A DNA stretch of 64,000 nucleotides from Protea cynaroides (GCA_028583415.1 CM053269.1:42149016-42213015), one strand, 5' to 3'. Counted from the first letter of the stretch, positions 10,991 through 23,127 are shown. Numbers and translations are program-made. The notes: generated by a model not told the origin, from the letters alone.

Positions 10991-12290
10991 TGGAAAGTGT
11001 GAGACCACGCCAAAAACATCATTAATAGGAGGTGCAGCGAAAAACATCATTAATAAGAGGTGCCTGCAACAAAAGATTCTACTTCAAACTCACAAATTAT
11101 CAAAAAAGAAGGGCATTCCCAGTCAAGACTATGAGAAAATTGTATGGTCTATATAGTTGCATTGTCAATGCTTCTTTGTTTTAGAGCTTCGAATTGTACA
11201 GAGGATGGGTGTCGCTATGGTTTATTTGAGAAGAGAATATACTTTGTTCAAAGCTTTCTTGAGCAAGGGCCTTTGTAAGTTTGTGGTTTTTTTTTTTTTA
11301 CTATTACTATTATTTATTCTGTTTTTTTTTTTTTTTTTTTGGGTGGGGGGCAGGATCTTGCGTGCTATATTGAGGACTTTCACTTCAAGTAAATCCTTCA
11401 TTCCTTTAATAAATTCTTATATTAATCACAGAAAAGTTTGAGCATCAAAAAGGGAATCTAAAATTTAGAGGCCAAGATTAGAGACCAGATCGATGGTTGT
11501 TGACCCTGATTAGGATTGTCCTATCCAACGAGATCCTTGACCGATTTCCACTAATATTAGCTGGTATCAGCAAAATCCAGATTGTGCGATCTGGCTGATT
11601 GGATCCTGATCCTTGCAAAATATGATGAATGTTACAATCTATGGGACACATTCTACAATTAAATATTTATTTACTTCCATTTATATATATACTAGTGTAG
11701 GTGAATATGTTGAATATCTAACTAGTGGGGGGAAAAGTGTAAAGCAACTATAAGCCTGTAAAAACTGATATTGTTTGTTTTTTGTGGGTGTGGGATAAGC
11801 GTAGTGTGTGCAGTGTGTGCTGAATACTGGTACATCGATACTTGAATTATTGACACATTTGTGCCCTTTTAGTTTTATACTGAGTAAACTGGATGTATGT
11901 ACTCCCTGCTGTGTAGACAGCTAAAAAAAACATACTGAGTATATAAGGAGCCCGTAGGGTATTTTACTCCGTGGACTAGCCATCACACACTGTGTTGGTG
12001 AACCACGTATATCTCTGTGATATGAATGATGTGTAAATATGTTTATCTATATATTGTGAAGTGCGTAGAATGATGTATAAGATGAGTGTGCACAACATGG
12101 TAGACTTGACCATTTTGTGGTAGCGAGGTGATTGTACATACAACTGTGTATATGGTTGTATTTTAGTAACAGTGTGGTTTTAATTAATGAGTAGAGTGTC
12201 AATTTTAGACAGCATGTGTCCTCAAGAAAATATCTAAAAAGAATTTTTAAAGACACTAATTCACTTGTCCTCTCAATAATAACTTGTGAT

Positions 12291-12292
<2 letters not shown>

Positions 12293-12346
<54 letters not shown>
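12293..12346. repeat. (AT)n microsatellite
   Basis: 27 uninterrupted AT dinucleotides. Confidence 0.98.
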
Positions 12347-12348
<2 letters not shown>

Positions 12349-14644
12349 CTGGAACTAATCAATTGTTTAAATATTTCTGCAAAAGGCGTACCATTCTAAC
12401 AGATTATTGAACACAATCTGTTGACCGAGGTAGAGATTATCCACTTCCCCGGATATTCTACATAACCACGCGGATCTATCACCATACACGATGCAAAATA
12501 CATTAGTTCGGTCTATGATTTATCATTTGGACTTGTTAAAACACCTTGGGATGGCATAGCCTTAAAGTTAACGGCGAGGCTTCAAACGAGGAAAGGCTGG
12601 ACCTGGCACCCGAGGGGGTTCTCAAATGCTTCGGGGGGTTGAAAATAAGCAACCAACAGAACAACCGATCCTCCAGGTGTGTAAACAAAGTAATAAAAAT
12701 GGAGGCCGAGTTCTCACAAAGCACCAACAGAACACATCCTCAGATAAAAACTCCTTAAAAGTCATAGCAAAACACACTTTATAGAGAGGTGTGTAATTAA
12801 ATAATCTAATTCCACAATCGGTGCTTATTCCTTATGTGCCCATTGAACAACTTGAAATGCACACAAACTAATCTAAAACAACCATATCCATTGAGAAGTC
12901 ACGATTCCAAAGGAAAGGAAGATTGGAAGAAAAACTAAATGGACATGGTATTTTACTGTTCCATCAAAGCCTTCCCAAACATTCCATAGCCCACATGTGG
13001 ACTTTTCTTTCCATGTGTTAATAGTCCCGATATCCCTTTCTCAATGTTTAGTTTCAATATCAAACACACACATGCATGTCAACAGTACGCAAAAAACATC
13101 TTTTACATTGGTTCATTCCGAGTCCATCACTTTAAAATAATAACAGCACTGATGTTTCCCACCAAGTGAAAGAATGTTGGTATAGAAACTGGTTAGTTAT
13201 GAATCAAATTAAATCAGAATATAACAGTTCAACGAATAAAAGATTCAGATTAAAGATGTAGGAAAAAATAGATACTGCTAGCATCCACTTTTCTCACTTT
13301 TCCTCCTCCAAAGTTGGTGATGTGATGAAAAAAAAATATTGAAGAGAATCACTCTAAAAAAAAAAAAATATTGAAGAGAATCACTCTAAGGGTCATGATA
13401 TCAAATCATGCAGAGTTTATATACACATACATGTTCTGTTTGATTGTAAAAGAAATTGAAGAAAAGGGAACTGAAAGTTTTAAATGTAAAAAAGAAACTT
13501 TATAGTTGTAACACAACATGATTGTATAAATTACCTAAATTTCTTAACATTTTTAGTAATGATACTTATAAAATGTAAAATTTAATTTATTTTTCAAATG
13601 AGAGGGATTTGGATGCAAAGTGAAGTGTAAGTTAATAACTAAATGTGAAATAATTTGTAATTAGTTGCATAGTAATGTGATAGCATCATGTATTGTAATC
13701 ATTATAAAAGTTTCTATTTAAAGTTTAAAATTTTCACTCTCCTTCCCTTTAATTCTCTTTGCAACTAAACAAAGCCATAGTGAAATAGATAGACAAACAA
13801 ATTACATCATGAACCTATAATCAAGTAAATGATATTTTCTCTTTCTTTATCTAATAGTATCTAAGTCATCCATCAAACGAAACCCACATGTCATCATTAC
13901 TTGTTATTGAGAGTATCAATTGCATGCATACATATACAAGATTCAAGACATTCTCTTCAGTTTCGGCTACGGTCAAGAACCTTAATCATGGATGCATATG
14001 GTACATGCCATGGTCTGATAAAGTCTCAAGCAGAATACAATCTTAAGAATTGTAATAAAAATAGGTTCAATATATAAGTTTGAGATTTAATGAATCAACA
14101 AACCAATATGACTTTATACGAAAACAATGAAATCAAGAATATGTGAAGCATGCACAACAAATTAAATATGTAATTGACTAACAAATATGAAGTAACAATC
14201 ATTTGTAATGATGGTAGGAGTCCTGAATCGTGTCACTGATCACTATCCTTAATATTGTATTCATCCCTATAATGCAAAGGGTTCCCATGAATCAATCCCC
14301 AAGATGAAACAATCCCTTATTGGCTTTTCTAGTTATGTTGCACAAAAAAATTGAACCTCGTCAAAACACTAATAGTTGTGATCAACACTTTTAAAACAAA
14401 ATGGTAAAACAAAAAGACAATTCGTTTACAAAGACAAAGTTGAAGATGAGGGAAAATGTAAGAGAGAAAAAAAAAAAGTGAGCTTGAATTCAAGGTATAT
14501 GGACCCTGGCTACCTCCTCTTATTTATAGAGGAATAGTTCCATCAAGACGGTACGATTGAAAAATCATACCCATTCAAAATGGACAACATAGATGTGATC
14601 TGTTGACTAGATCTTCAAAATAAGGATTGAGATCGCACCTTTGG

Positions 14645-14882
14645 GAGCTAAAGTGCGTTTGGTAAATCCAATCTGATTTTCAAGCTCCCATGGATCAGAC
14701 TGATCTCAATATGACTCTAGAATCCAATATTTGGGAGCTTCTTTTTTAAGCTCCCGACGCTCCAGAGCTGTAGTTGCGGAGTTATATTTGGGGGAAGTGA
14801 GAAACCACGACCTCACTTTAATTTTTTCATCCTGACTTTTCTCACGAAGGTTGAGAAGAAAGAAACTTGAAGGAAGAAGGTA

Positions 14883-14926
<44 letters not shown>

Positions 14927-15115
14927 TTTCTCTCTCCCTCTCTCTCATCGTTTGTCGTCAAGACGGAAGTCTTCGAAAACCCTAGAAGTGGTTAAATAAG
15001 CTCTCCAGAACTGCATTATCAAACAATATTCCACTCTAAAAATAGGTTGAGTAACAAATTTACTCCAGAACAAGATTAAAGGATTGAGTGCAAGATGGCT
15101 ATCAAACAGGCTTTA
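14645..15115. mobile_element. Possible MITE with (CT)n core
   Basis: Left edge reads AAAGTGCGTTTGGTAA and the reverse complement of the right edge reads AAAGCCTGTTTGATAG, a loose terminal inverted repeat. No clear target duplication. The core holds the CT array at 14884-14945. Weak call. Confidence 0.3.
14884..14945. repeat. (CT)n microsatellite
   Basis: About 62 bp of CT repeats, interrupted near the right end by ccctcttt. Confidence 0.97.
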
Positions 15116-15274
15116 GAGAACCTAGCATTCATGGATGTGTTTGGGAGAGGTTGTGAGCTAAGGTGGTAAAATTCTATGCCCTAATGTAAAATTGAGATTT
15201 TAATAGAGAAATTGGAAAGAGAAAACTTGATGAGTCCCAGTTATATATTAATCAATCAAATTTAATGCGCAAAG

Positions 15275-15560
15275 CAACCCGTACATGATCCTGGTTTGGT
15301 TTCCTAAGGGACTATACATACATTGAGAAGAGAAAAGGGTGTCATGTATGCCGATTGATACATTGTGAATAAAAAATTGGTCCTCAATCGGAGGGGCGTC
15401 GTGGATATATTTATATTCGATTTGATCAGTCTTGGTCCATAACTAATTCTATATTAATCAGTCTCTAAACAAACTATAATGCATAAATGCCATTCGATCC
15501 ATAATCAGTCTCATATTAACCAAGGAGATTTAAAAAGTTTTTAATTGATCTTGTTAAGAT
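15275..15560. repeat. Dispersed repeat, copy 1
   Basis: Similar over about 290 bp to 53985-54285: shared acatacattgagaagagaa, gtatgcc.attgataca, ccataatcaatctcat and ggagatttaaaaagtt in the same order and strand. Family not identified. Confidence 0.75.
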
Positions 15561-16374
15561 TAAGTGATCAGCTATTCTTATCCTTCATTCCACTATAAAT
15601 GTTCAAAAGTTTGAAATTTATATTTCTCATTATTATCCTTAACAAGTCTTTATCGCTGTCAAAGTGGTTGGTCATTTGAGCGGAATAGGTCATGTAATGC
15701 CTATCAAATTTATCTTACATAATATAAAAAATCATATAGAAACTATATTTGAAAGATTATAACAATTTAGAGTTTCTTCAGACTATCATCGTGAATTTTT
15801 TTTTAAATAAAAAAGAATTAAACTGAAACAAATGAAAAAAAAAATCAATAATAACAACTTGCAACCCTATGAAAGTAAGATAAAATAAAAACATGAAACT
15901 CAGCAGAATGCCTGTTCCACACACGTGGTGACTTCGGATTCTTGAATGAGACAGCCTGATTTCAATGTCAGACTCAACCACTCGCCGAAAGTTCCAAAAC
16001 CACATGACAAAAAAGTAGCTACGAGCCTACGATGCCATAAAAATAAAGTGTTTGGATGATAGTAGGACAAACAGAAAAGTTTGAATACCAAACGGAAACT
16101 CCCACGTCAAAAGCTTCCTAACGTGAAGATGTATAAACAACTTCATAGATGGAATTTAAGGGTAGAAACATAGATACTTCCATACAAATTGAAAGAAAAA
16201 TAGATATACACAAGGACTGAAAGTAAGAAAGAGACTGGAAGCAACACAATAAAAATAAAAATAAAAAATAAAAAATAAAAACAGGGGTATTGTCAATGTC
16301 TCAGGAATTGGGCCGAGAGCTCTCAACTGAGACGATCTTCGTCTTCGTTTTGCTTTTGTTTATGATTACAATAA

Positions 16375-16750
16375 CTATTCAGGGATAGGTAAGTCAGGGG
16401 TGGAGTCAGGTAGGAGAGACGCTCGACAGAGTGGGCAACTCGACTGGGTAGTAAACCACTTGTCAACGCACTCGGGATGAAATGCATGGGAACATTTTGG
16501 CAACACCTTAACCTTCTCTTGGTCTTCGAATTTAGTGATACATATAGAGCACTGGGTTTCGTCCGCCGGTGAAATCGAGGAGCGGTACAAGAAGATTGGC
16601 AAGCTATGGACGGTGGCCGGATCGAGGCCCATGGATCGAATTGGTGGCGTTGTCTGTTGAGAGATGGAGGCGGAGGGGGCAGCGGCGGTAGCAGTGGCGG
16701 ATCGTCGGTGATAGCGGTACAACCATCGGGCGTAGAGATGAAGGGAAGAG
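16375..16750 (-). pseudogene. ATL-type RING-H2 E3 ubiquitin ligase, RING part
   Basis: Minus-strand open frame ending at a TAG (16375-16377). It contains a full RING-H2 finger: the first Cys pair QCSICITKFEDQEK, then LPKCSHAFHPECVDKWF (Cys, His, His, Cys) and CPLCRASL. A short basic stretch just inside the break (YARWLYRYHRR) is what ATL proteins have after their membrane segment. ATL proteins are membrane RING-H2 ubiquitin ligases acting with E2 enzymes. The 5' end of this part is cut at 16750 by Copia-2; the gene's N-terminus is at 21651-21761. No intron is needed, as is usual for ATL genes. Bringing the two parts together also reveals a one-base frame offset, so the gene was probably already shifted or has decayed since. 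Confidence 0.88.
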
Positions 16751-17102
16751 CGTTAAGGATATTCCTCTCCATTGAATTCAAGATTCAAAATTCAAATATT
16801 TGAATAATCAGTTATGATTCAAAATTCAAATATTTGGTGAGTTATAAATCAATTATTCAAATTATAGGGACATGTTATAAAAGAGAGTTAGGATTGTAAA
16901 TCGGTTACATAAGTTATAAGAATTCATTGTAAATAAGTTACATAAGTTATAGGAATTCAAATTTAAAATTTGAATTCTAATAACAAGGATTGTACACACC
17001 ATATTGTATATAAATATAACCTATCTCCTAGACATTTAGACAAGGTGAAAAACATTTAAACTCAATTTTCTTGTCTCCATATCAATCTCTCCAGTTTCAA
17101 TA
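16751..17102 (+). repeat. Copia-2 5' LTR
   Basis: 352 bp. Contains TATATAAATATA near 17008-17019 as the likely TATA box. Ends TTTCAATA directly against the PBS. The first base is C where the 3' LTR has T. Confidence 0.95.
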
Positions 17103-18060
17103 TGGTATCAGACGACCAGGCTACCAATCCTGCAATGACTTATTTCTCTCTCTCTTCGGTCCCTTCTAATGCTCCTTCTCCATCTAATGTCCATCATCAC
17201 CTCTCCCTCAAACTAACTGCTGAAAATTTTCTTCTCTGAAAAACCCAATTGTTTCCCTTATTGCGCAGCTATGATCTTATTGAGTTCATCGATGGCACCA
17301 CACTTTGCCCACCTAATCCGGCGAAGAACGACATCATCCACTTCCATCATACCCGAAGCCACTTGAACTGAGATGCATACCGCATACAATGACTGGAACC
17401 GCAAGGATCAACTAGTCCTCAGCTGGTTGATTAGTTCATTCTCTCTTGAGGTTCTTCCCTATGTGGTCGGTCTCTCCACCTCTGCCTCAGTTTGGAAGGC
17501 ACTACAATCAGCCTTTGGCACACTTTCTCATACGAGTGTATTGCAAATTCATATGCAACTGCAAATCACCTCTAAAGGGAACAAATCAATTTCTGAATAT
17601 CTTCGAGAAGTTAAGTATCTCTCCAATCAACTTGCTGCCTTCAATCGACCTCTATCGGATGAAGAACTGACTGCTATTGTTTTTCGTAATCTCGGCCCAG
17701 ATTATAGTGATATAATCGTAACCTTGGCAACAAAATCAGAGGCTCTACCCTTTCACACACTTTACCGACTTCTTCTAAGTCATGAAATGATGCTCCACAC
17801 TGCCCAATCAATTATGTCGGTTAACCTCAGTACCATATCTTCATCAAATCATAATTTCCCACCATCTCACCATGCTCCGCAGCACATGTCCCATTCGACC
17901 TTGTCTTCATCCTCTCGGCGTATACACTATAACAAATCTGGTAAAAAACAACAATGCCAGATTTGTAATCGTTCGAATCACACAACATCCAAATGCTATT
18001 ATCGATACTCTGGTAATCCAAATCAACCAAGTGGTAATGCTTCTGCAAATATGGTGGGTT
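17102..18060 (+). pseudogene. Copia-2 gag with zinc knuckle
   Basis: The frame opening at the LTR/PBS junction reads through NFLL, a TGA where Trp is usual, then KTQLFPLLRSYDLIEFIDGT. After a frameshift near 17350 it continues from 17373 as WNRKDQLVLSWLISSF and the gag core. The CCHC knuckle CQICNRSNHTTSKCYY lies near 17955-18002. Typical copia nucleocapsid layout, disabled by the stop and the shift. Confidence 0.88.
17103..17112 (+). promoter_or_regulatory. Copia-2 primer-binding site, overlapping gag ATG
   Basis: TGGTATCAGA directly after the LTR. The last LTR base A plus TGG forms an ATG (17102-17104) that opens the gag frame (MVSDDQATNPAMTYF). Confidence 0.85.
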
Positions 18061-18902
18061 TACTTTCCACACCTCCTGACCCCTTGTCGGCATGGTTCCC
18101 TGACGCAGCTGCGACACATCATATTATTCCGGATTTGAACAACCTGCACATATCTCACAAGTACACTGGTAAGGACTCCCTGCGAGTAGGAAATGGTGTT
18201 GGTTTGTGTATTAGTAATATTGAGAATTCTACTTTTTCTTCTTCTCCCAATGCTTCTTTCCATTTCTCTAACATTCTTCATTTTTCCTCCATAACCAAAA
18301 TTTTTTTATTTGTCAACCATTTCACAAAAGATAATAATTGTTATTTCTAATTTCATCCTTATTTCTTTGTTGTTAAGGATCAGGTGACCCACAAGGAGCT
18401 GCTCCGGGGAACGCTTAAGGATGGAATCTACCAAATTCCACAACTCAGAAGGTTTGTCACTCGTTCGGCCTTCACAGCCTCTAGTTCTACTTCTGTTACA
18501 GCCGATCACTAGCATGCACGGCTGGGACACCCTTATCCTCGCATTGTTAAGAATATCATTTCTTCTCACCACCTATCATCTTCCTCCATACAAATAAATA
18601 AATGTCAAGCCTGTTACATGGGCAAAGCACATAAATTTTCCCTACCCCCTACAGGTTCTATTAGTACTGCACCTCTCCAGTTAATTTTTGCCGATGTATG
18701 GGGTCCTGCTCCTGAACTTTCATCTATTAGTTGTCGTTATTTTATTATTTTTGTTGATGATTTCTCCAAGTTCATATGGTATTATCCATTGCACAATCGT
18801 TCTTTTGTACCGAATATATTTGAAATGTTTAAGAAGTTGGTAGAAAATCAATTTTCAACATCTATTAAAGCATTACAATCTGATTGGGGGGGAGAGTTTT
18901 AG
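18061..18902 (+). pseudogene. Copia-2 protease and integrase N-part
   Basis: The protease site reads AWFPDAAATHH where families have D-S/T-G-A, so the catalytic triad is altered. The frame is lost near 18310-18350. GAG-pre-integrase follows (about 18480-18640) and the integrase core runs from 18618 (FADVWGPAPELSS, FIIFVDDFSKFIWYYPL) to QSDWGGEF, where a TAG at 18901-18903 ends it. Confidence 0.85.
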
Positions 18903-19745
18903 AAATTAAATACCTATCTAAAATCATGTGGCATTTTGCACCGGGTTGCCTGTCCTCATACACATGAGCAAAACGGCGCTGCGGAACACAAAATTTGACA
19001 CATTGTAGATACGGGTCTGACTCTCTTAGCACATGCCTCCATACCTCTTCACTACTGGGATTATGCTTTTCAAACTTCTACATTTCTCATAAATCGGTTA
19101 CCCACTCCAATTTTACAAAACCTTTCACCTTTGGAAAAACTATACCAACAAAAACCCGATTACAACTTTCTTAAGGTTTTCGGATGTACAGCTTATCCCC
19201 TACTCAGACCATATAACTCATCAAAATTCAATTTTCGTACTGTGCCATGTCTCTTTTTAGGTTATAGTCCTCTTCATTTGGGCTATCGTTGCTTGGATCT
19301 TAAATCCAATAGATTTTACATTGCTAGACATGCCAACTTCATTGAGGATTCTTTTCCTCTTGCCATGCCTTCTACCTCCCATTCATCTTCTTCTTCTTCT
19401 ACACCATGGCTCACAATATCCCTTCCTTCTCTCTCAACTTCATCCTTTGGCAATCCTAGGACGGTTCCATCAGCTCACCCACCTTCACCACAAGTACCAC
19501 CACCCTCCCCTCCCCCTTCCCCATCTCAATCTCCTTGTTTAATTCTCAATAATACTAATTGCACTAACTCACTCAACCCCCTACAAGCTTTGGTTCCTAC
19601 TTGTGATGCAGACAATTCAACTACAAATGAAGCACTCATCCAACTGCCACATGTTCCTCCTCGTCGCACACATCACATGGAGTTGCGAGCACACCCAAAA
19701 CCCTCTACCCGATATCCTCTTCCATCTGCCCATCTGTTAGGCTGA
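18903..19745 (+). pseudogene. Copia-2 integrase C-part and linker
   Basis: Continues after the stop with HTHEQNGAAEHK (catalytic Glu region) and another stop, then FLINRLPTP and the VFGCTAYPLLRPY block of copia integrase C-termini, followed by a Ser/Pro-rich linker (19380-19540). Ends in a frameshift before the RT. Confidence 0.85.
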
Positions 19746-19800
19746 GATTGAGCCTGCTATTTTCACTGAAGCAAACAAAAATCCACATTGGCGTGAGGCA

Positions 19801-20769
19801 ATGATGATAGAGTTCAATGCACTATTACAGAATCAAACATGGAGCTTGGTTCCTCCCTCACCCAACCAAAATGTGGTCGGATCTAAGTGGATTTTTCGAA
19901 TTAAAAGAAAGGCCGATGAAAGCATTGAACGTTATAAGGTCAGGCTTGTGGCTAAGGGGTTTAATCAACAGGAAGGTATCGACTACACAGAGACTTTTAG
20001 TCCTGTCGTTAAACCCACAACCGTTTGCACGGTGTTGGCAATTGCTACCTGTAATAAATGGGCCTTGAGACAATTGGATGTCAACAATGCTTTTTTACAT
20101 GACACTCTCTCTGAGGATGTGTACATGTCCCAACCTAAGGGCTTTGTGGATGCCACAAGACCAACTCACATTTGCAAGCTTCACAAGTCTTTATATGGGC
20201 TCAAACAGGCACCTCGAGTATGGTTCAATCGTCTTGGTACATTCTTAGTATCATTGGGTTTTGAGGGCTCCAAAACTGATACATTACTTTTTATTTACAA
20301 AAATGGCAACAACTTCATATACATTCTGATATATGTTGATGACATAGTCTTTACGGGCTCTGATGCCTCTGTTTTGGATAAAGTGGTCCTCTCCTTGAGT
20401 AAGGAATTCGCAGTAAGAGACCTTGGCCACCTTAATTACTTCTTGGGTACCAAAGTCATTCCTACAAAGGCTGGCATCATTCTTTCACAGCAGAAATATA
20501 TTTTGGATTTGCTAGCCAAAACTTCGATGGAGGGTGTCAAACCTATTCAGTCCCCTATGGCTTCTTCCACCAGGCTATCCCTAACCGATGGTGTTCCACT
20601 ATCCGATGCTACAAAATACCGTAGCACTGTCGGTGCCCTACAGTATGCAACTCTAACTCGACCTGATATATCCTTTGCAGTTAACAAGGTATGTCAGTTC
20701 GTGAAAGCACCAACAGATGTTCATTGGCAAGCTGTCAAACGCATTCTCCGTTACCTAAAGGACACCTAG
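19801..20769 (+). pseudogene. Copia-2 reverse transcriptase
   Basis: A long open 322-codon stretch with all copia RT blocks: VGSKWIFRIKRKADESIERY, LVAKGFNQQEGIDYTETFSP, LDVNNAFLHDTLSEDVYMSQ, KLHKSLYGLKQAP, catalytic IYVDDIVFTGSD, LNYFLGTKV and TRPDISFAVNKVCQF. It ends at a TAG in the RNase H hinge. The RT core looks complete, but the polyprotein around it is broken. Confidence 0.93.
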
Positions 20770-21249
20770 AGCAAAGGCTTATTGATCTCTCAAGGCTCAT
20801 GTGACCAGCTCTCTGCCTATAGTGATTCTGACTGGGCTGGCTATGTCGATGATTGTCGTTCTACAGGAGGCTATGCTGTTTTTCTCGGACCAAATCTCAT
20901 ATCATGGAGTGCATGAAAGCAACCGACACTAGCCCGCTCATCAACTGAAGCTGAGTATTGAGCCCTAGCAAACACGACCACAGAACTACAATGGCTTCAA
21001 TCTCTTTTGCGTAAACTAGGTGTCAAGCTTGCTAAACCACCAGTTCTATGGTGCGATAACTTGGGAGCTACCTACATGACAACAAATCCTGTGTTCCATG
21101 CAAGAACGAAACACATTGAAGTGGATTTCCACTATGTTCGTCAGCTTGTTGCACAAAAGTTCATTGCAGTTCGCTTCATCTCAACACATGATCAAATAGT
21201 CGATATTCTCACAAAGCCATTGTCTCATGTTCTTTACTTATTTACTTGA
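20770..21249 (+). pseudogene. Copia-2 RNase H
   Basis: After the stop at 20767-20769 the frame gives AYSDSDWAGYVDDCRSTGG, an in-frame stop in SW.A*KQPTLARSSTEAEY*A, then an open part from 21007 with the LWCDNLGATYM and FHARTKHIEVDFHYVRQLV blocks. Three stops inactivate it. Confidence 0.9.
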
Positions 21250-21282
21250 CAAGTTGAAGATTTGTCACAGACCCTCTCCAAC

Positions 21283-21293
21283 TTGAGGGGGGA
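21283..21293 (+). promoter_or_regulatory. Copia-2 polypurine tract
   Basis: TTGAGGGGGGA immediately before the 3' LTR. Confidence 0.85.
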
Positions 21294-21645
21294 TGTTAAG
21301 GATATTCCTCTCCATTGAATTCAAGATTCAAAATTCAAATATTTGAATAATCAGTTATGATTCAAAATTCAAATATTTGGTGAGTTATAAATCAATTATT
21401 CAAATTATAGGGACATGTTATAAAGGAGAGTTAGGATTATAAATCGATGACATAAGTTATAGGAATTCATTGTAAATAAGTTACATAAGTTATAGGAATT
21501 CAAATTTAAAATTTGAATTCTAATAACAAGGATTGTACACACCATATTGTATATAAATATAACCTATCTCCTAGACATTTAGACAAGGTGAGAAACATTT
21601 AAACTCAATCTTCTTGTCTCCATATCAATCTCTCCAGTTTCAATA
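21294..21645 (+). repeat. Copia-2 3' LTR
   Basis: 352 bp, begins TGTTAAGGATATTCC and ends TTTCAATA before the duplicate aagag. Confidence 0.95.
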
Positions 21646-21650
21646 AAGAG

Positions 21651-21761
21651 GAGGAAGAGAGAGAAGAAGCCTATGGAGAGAAGTGTTCGGCCGTGGATTT
21701 GGAAATCCTTGTCGTAGTGCTCGTAGAAGTACCAGTGCAAGTGCTGAGCTTGAGTGGCCAT
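21651..21761 (-). pseudogene. ATL-type RING-H2 ligase, N-terminal part
   Basis: Start ATG at 21761 (minus). The peptide begins MATQAQHLHWYFYEHYDKDF and runs into a hydrophobic stretch, TLLSIGFFSLFLLF, the expected N-terminal membrane segment of an ATL protein. The frame is cut at 21650 by Copia-2, whose 5-bp duplicate aagag lies on both sides (16746-16750 and 21646-21650). Continuity with the RING part across the duplicate is direct, which shows the insertion hit the coding sequence of the membrane segment. The likely promoter lies to the right, 21762-22100. Confidence 0.85.
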
Positions 21762-22306
21762 TGAGATTAGAGGGAGGAAGAGTGACAGTGCGATTCATGC
21801 TCATGGGACGGTTGTAGTGGTGGTCGATGTGGTTGGTGTCATTAGCGCTGTGATACTACTTATGTGCGTGATAGTGTTACACATAAGTAGGCATCAACTC
21901 TCCACTCTTCTCTCTCCTCTCTGAATGATGAACGATGACTGACGACTGACCAATGACGAAGGACGAATGACGAACTAACCAGGAAAAAGAGTATTGGGAA
22001 GGGTAGGTATTATGTTAAGTGTTTCTTTTCTATATATTGACTGGATGATCAGGATTTGATCAGTGTTTTTGGTTTCCCTTTTGTGTGTCTGAATTTATTA
22101 TTATTATTAGGATAAATTACACAGATACCCCCTTTATTGTAGTGAAACTACATAAAACTATCCTACTTTTAAAGTTACACAGAATATTTCTCTAACAATG
22201 CTATCATACACTCTCACCTACACCGTTACTTTCAATTTAACAGCAGAGGGTCAAATTTTTTTTAAGAAGAAAATACCCTTAGTAAGTGTAAAATGACTAA
22301 AATGGT

Positions 22307-22670
22307 CTATTGTTTAGTCTCACTCCACAAAACCGTTAACTCGAAAGAGAAGATGAACAAGGAAGAGATAGTGGCGAAGCTTCCTCCGATGAAATGCCTG
22401 AAATACCGGCGGTGGAAGGATGAGCTGGAGTCAGTGAAATCTAATTCTTCTACTAATAAGGCTGATGCTGACGAAGACGGAAAGAAGAGGATTCTAGAAG
22501 AAACTAAGAAAGCGGTCCCAGTCGAGACAGAAGATGAAGAGAAGCTATTGATGATCTGTGGTTCGCTTGAATGCTTCAGAGATGTTGGCATGCTTACTAG
22601 AACTATCGCCAACGAGTTATCCACTTCCTTGGCCGGATCGCTCTCTCCACTCTCTGATTCTCTATTTCGA
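22307..22670 (-). pseudogene. Captured exon, probably 3' part of the same gene
   Basis: Minus-strand open stretch that can begin after an AG at about 22663 and reads ESESGESDPAKEVDNSLAIV followed by a Ser-rich region to a stop at 22307. The S-D-P-x-K-E-V-D-N-S-L-A-I-V wording looks like the conserved C-terminal segment of plant coiled-coil proteins of unknown function, and it lies in the right order after the two coiled-coil exons. The opposite strand is also open (22293-22676), so strand choice rests on the neighbouring exons. Confidence 0.45.
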
Positions 22671-23127
22671 AATTGAAGGTGTGAGAAACAGATCCATTGA
22701 TTATCGAATTTTAATTCTATTTTCTTACTCAAATTTAAATTACTACTTGATCTATTTTGGAATTTGTACCTGAGACCGAAATCATCTGTCACCACCAACT
22801 CTTTGGAGCTTTGTGCTTCCGGGCCATTGGCAAGACCTAAATGGCCTTGTTTGATGTTTGGAATGGTGAAAGTTCAAAAGGAAACAGAACTGAAGGAAAT
22901 AAAAAAAAAATGGCAAAATCGCATGAATCCAACGTTTGGAATGGTGAAAGTTCAAAAGGAAACGGAGCTTATTATCTGATTGATGGCCTCTTCGTTGATG
23001 GAAAATGAGGTGTTTTTAATTTAAAGGAAATTAAAGGATGTTTCACCTTTCCAGACACTTACTTGACGTCAAACAGGGTTTCTTTTTTGCATCAGCTGGT
23101 TTGGCACTCGAATGAGATCTTTGAAGT

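Larger units (their letters stand above)
10991..16374. other. Intergenic, repeat-bearing
   Basis: No gene recognised in about 5.4 kb. Contents include poly-T runs (11288-11340), a (AT)n array, a (CT)n array, a dispersed repeat at 15275-15560 and a possible MITE at 14645-15115. Opposed ORFs at 12536-12758 are shadows of each other without a motif. Part of 11490-11620 resembles, in the opposite sense, text near 28780-28900, so both may belong to one repeat family. If dioxygenase exons 1-7 and copy A are one gene, this stretch would lie in its intron 7. Confidence 0.6.
16751..21645 (+). mobile_element. Copia-2: Ty1/copia (Ale/Retrofit-like), young
   Basis: 4895 bp with two 352-bp LTRs that differ at about 8 positions by eye and a perfect 5-bp duplicate aagag. 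The PBS TGGTATCAGA directly follows the left LTR and the PPT TTGAGGGGGGA directly precedes the right LTR. The LTR ends are TG/TA (left start mutated to CG), a non-canonical but known class. Domains run gag, zinc knuckle, protease, integrase, RT, RNase H. Sequences such as FHARTKHIEVDFHYVR suggest the Ale/Retrofit lineage (inference). Several stops and frameshifts, despite the close LTRs, indicate a non-autonomous copy at or soon after insertion. Confidence 0.95.

Noticed and set aside
11157..11441. 94-codon ORF with poly-Phe
   Set aside because: Driven by two poly-T runs.
12536..12758. Overlapping ORFs on both strands
   Set aside because: No motif, no splice context; each is the shadow of the other.
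14706..14948. Arg/Glu-repeat ORF
   Set aside because: Produced by the CT microsatellite.
22293..22676. Plus-strand 127-codon ORF in the Pack-MULE as a gene
   Set aside because: The adjacent exons and intron are on the minus strand, and the minus reading fits as their continuation; kept only as a possible new frame in the findings.
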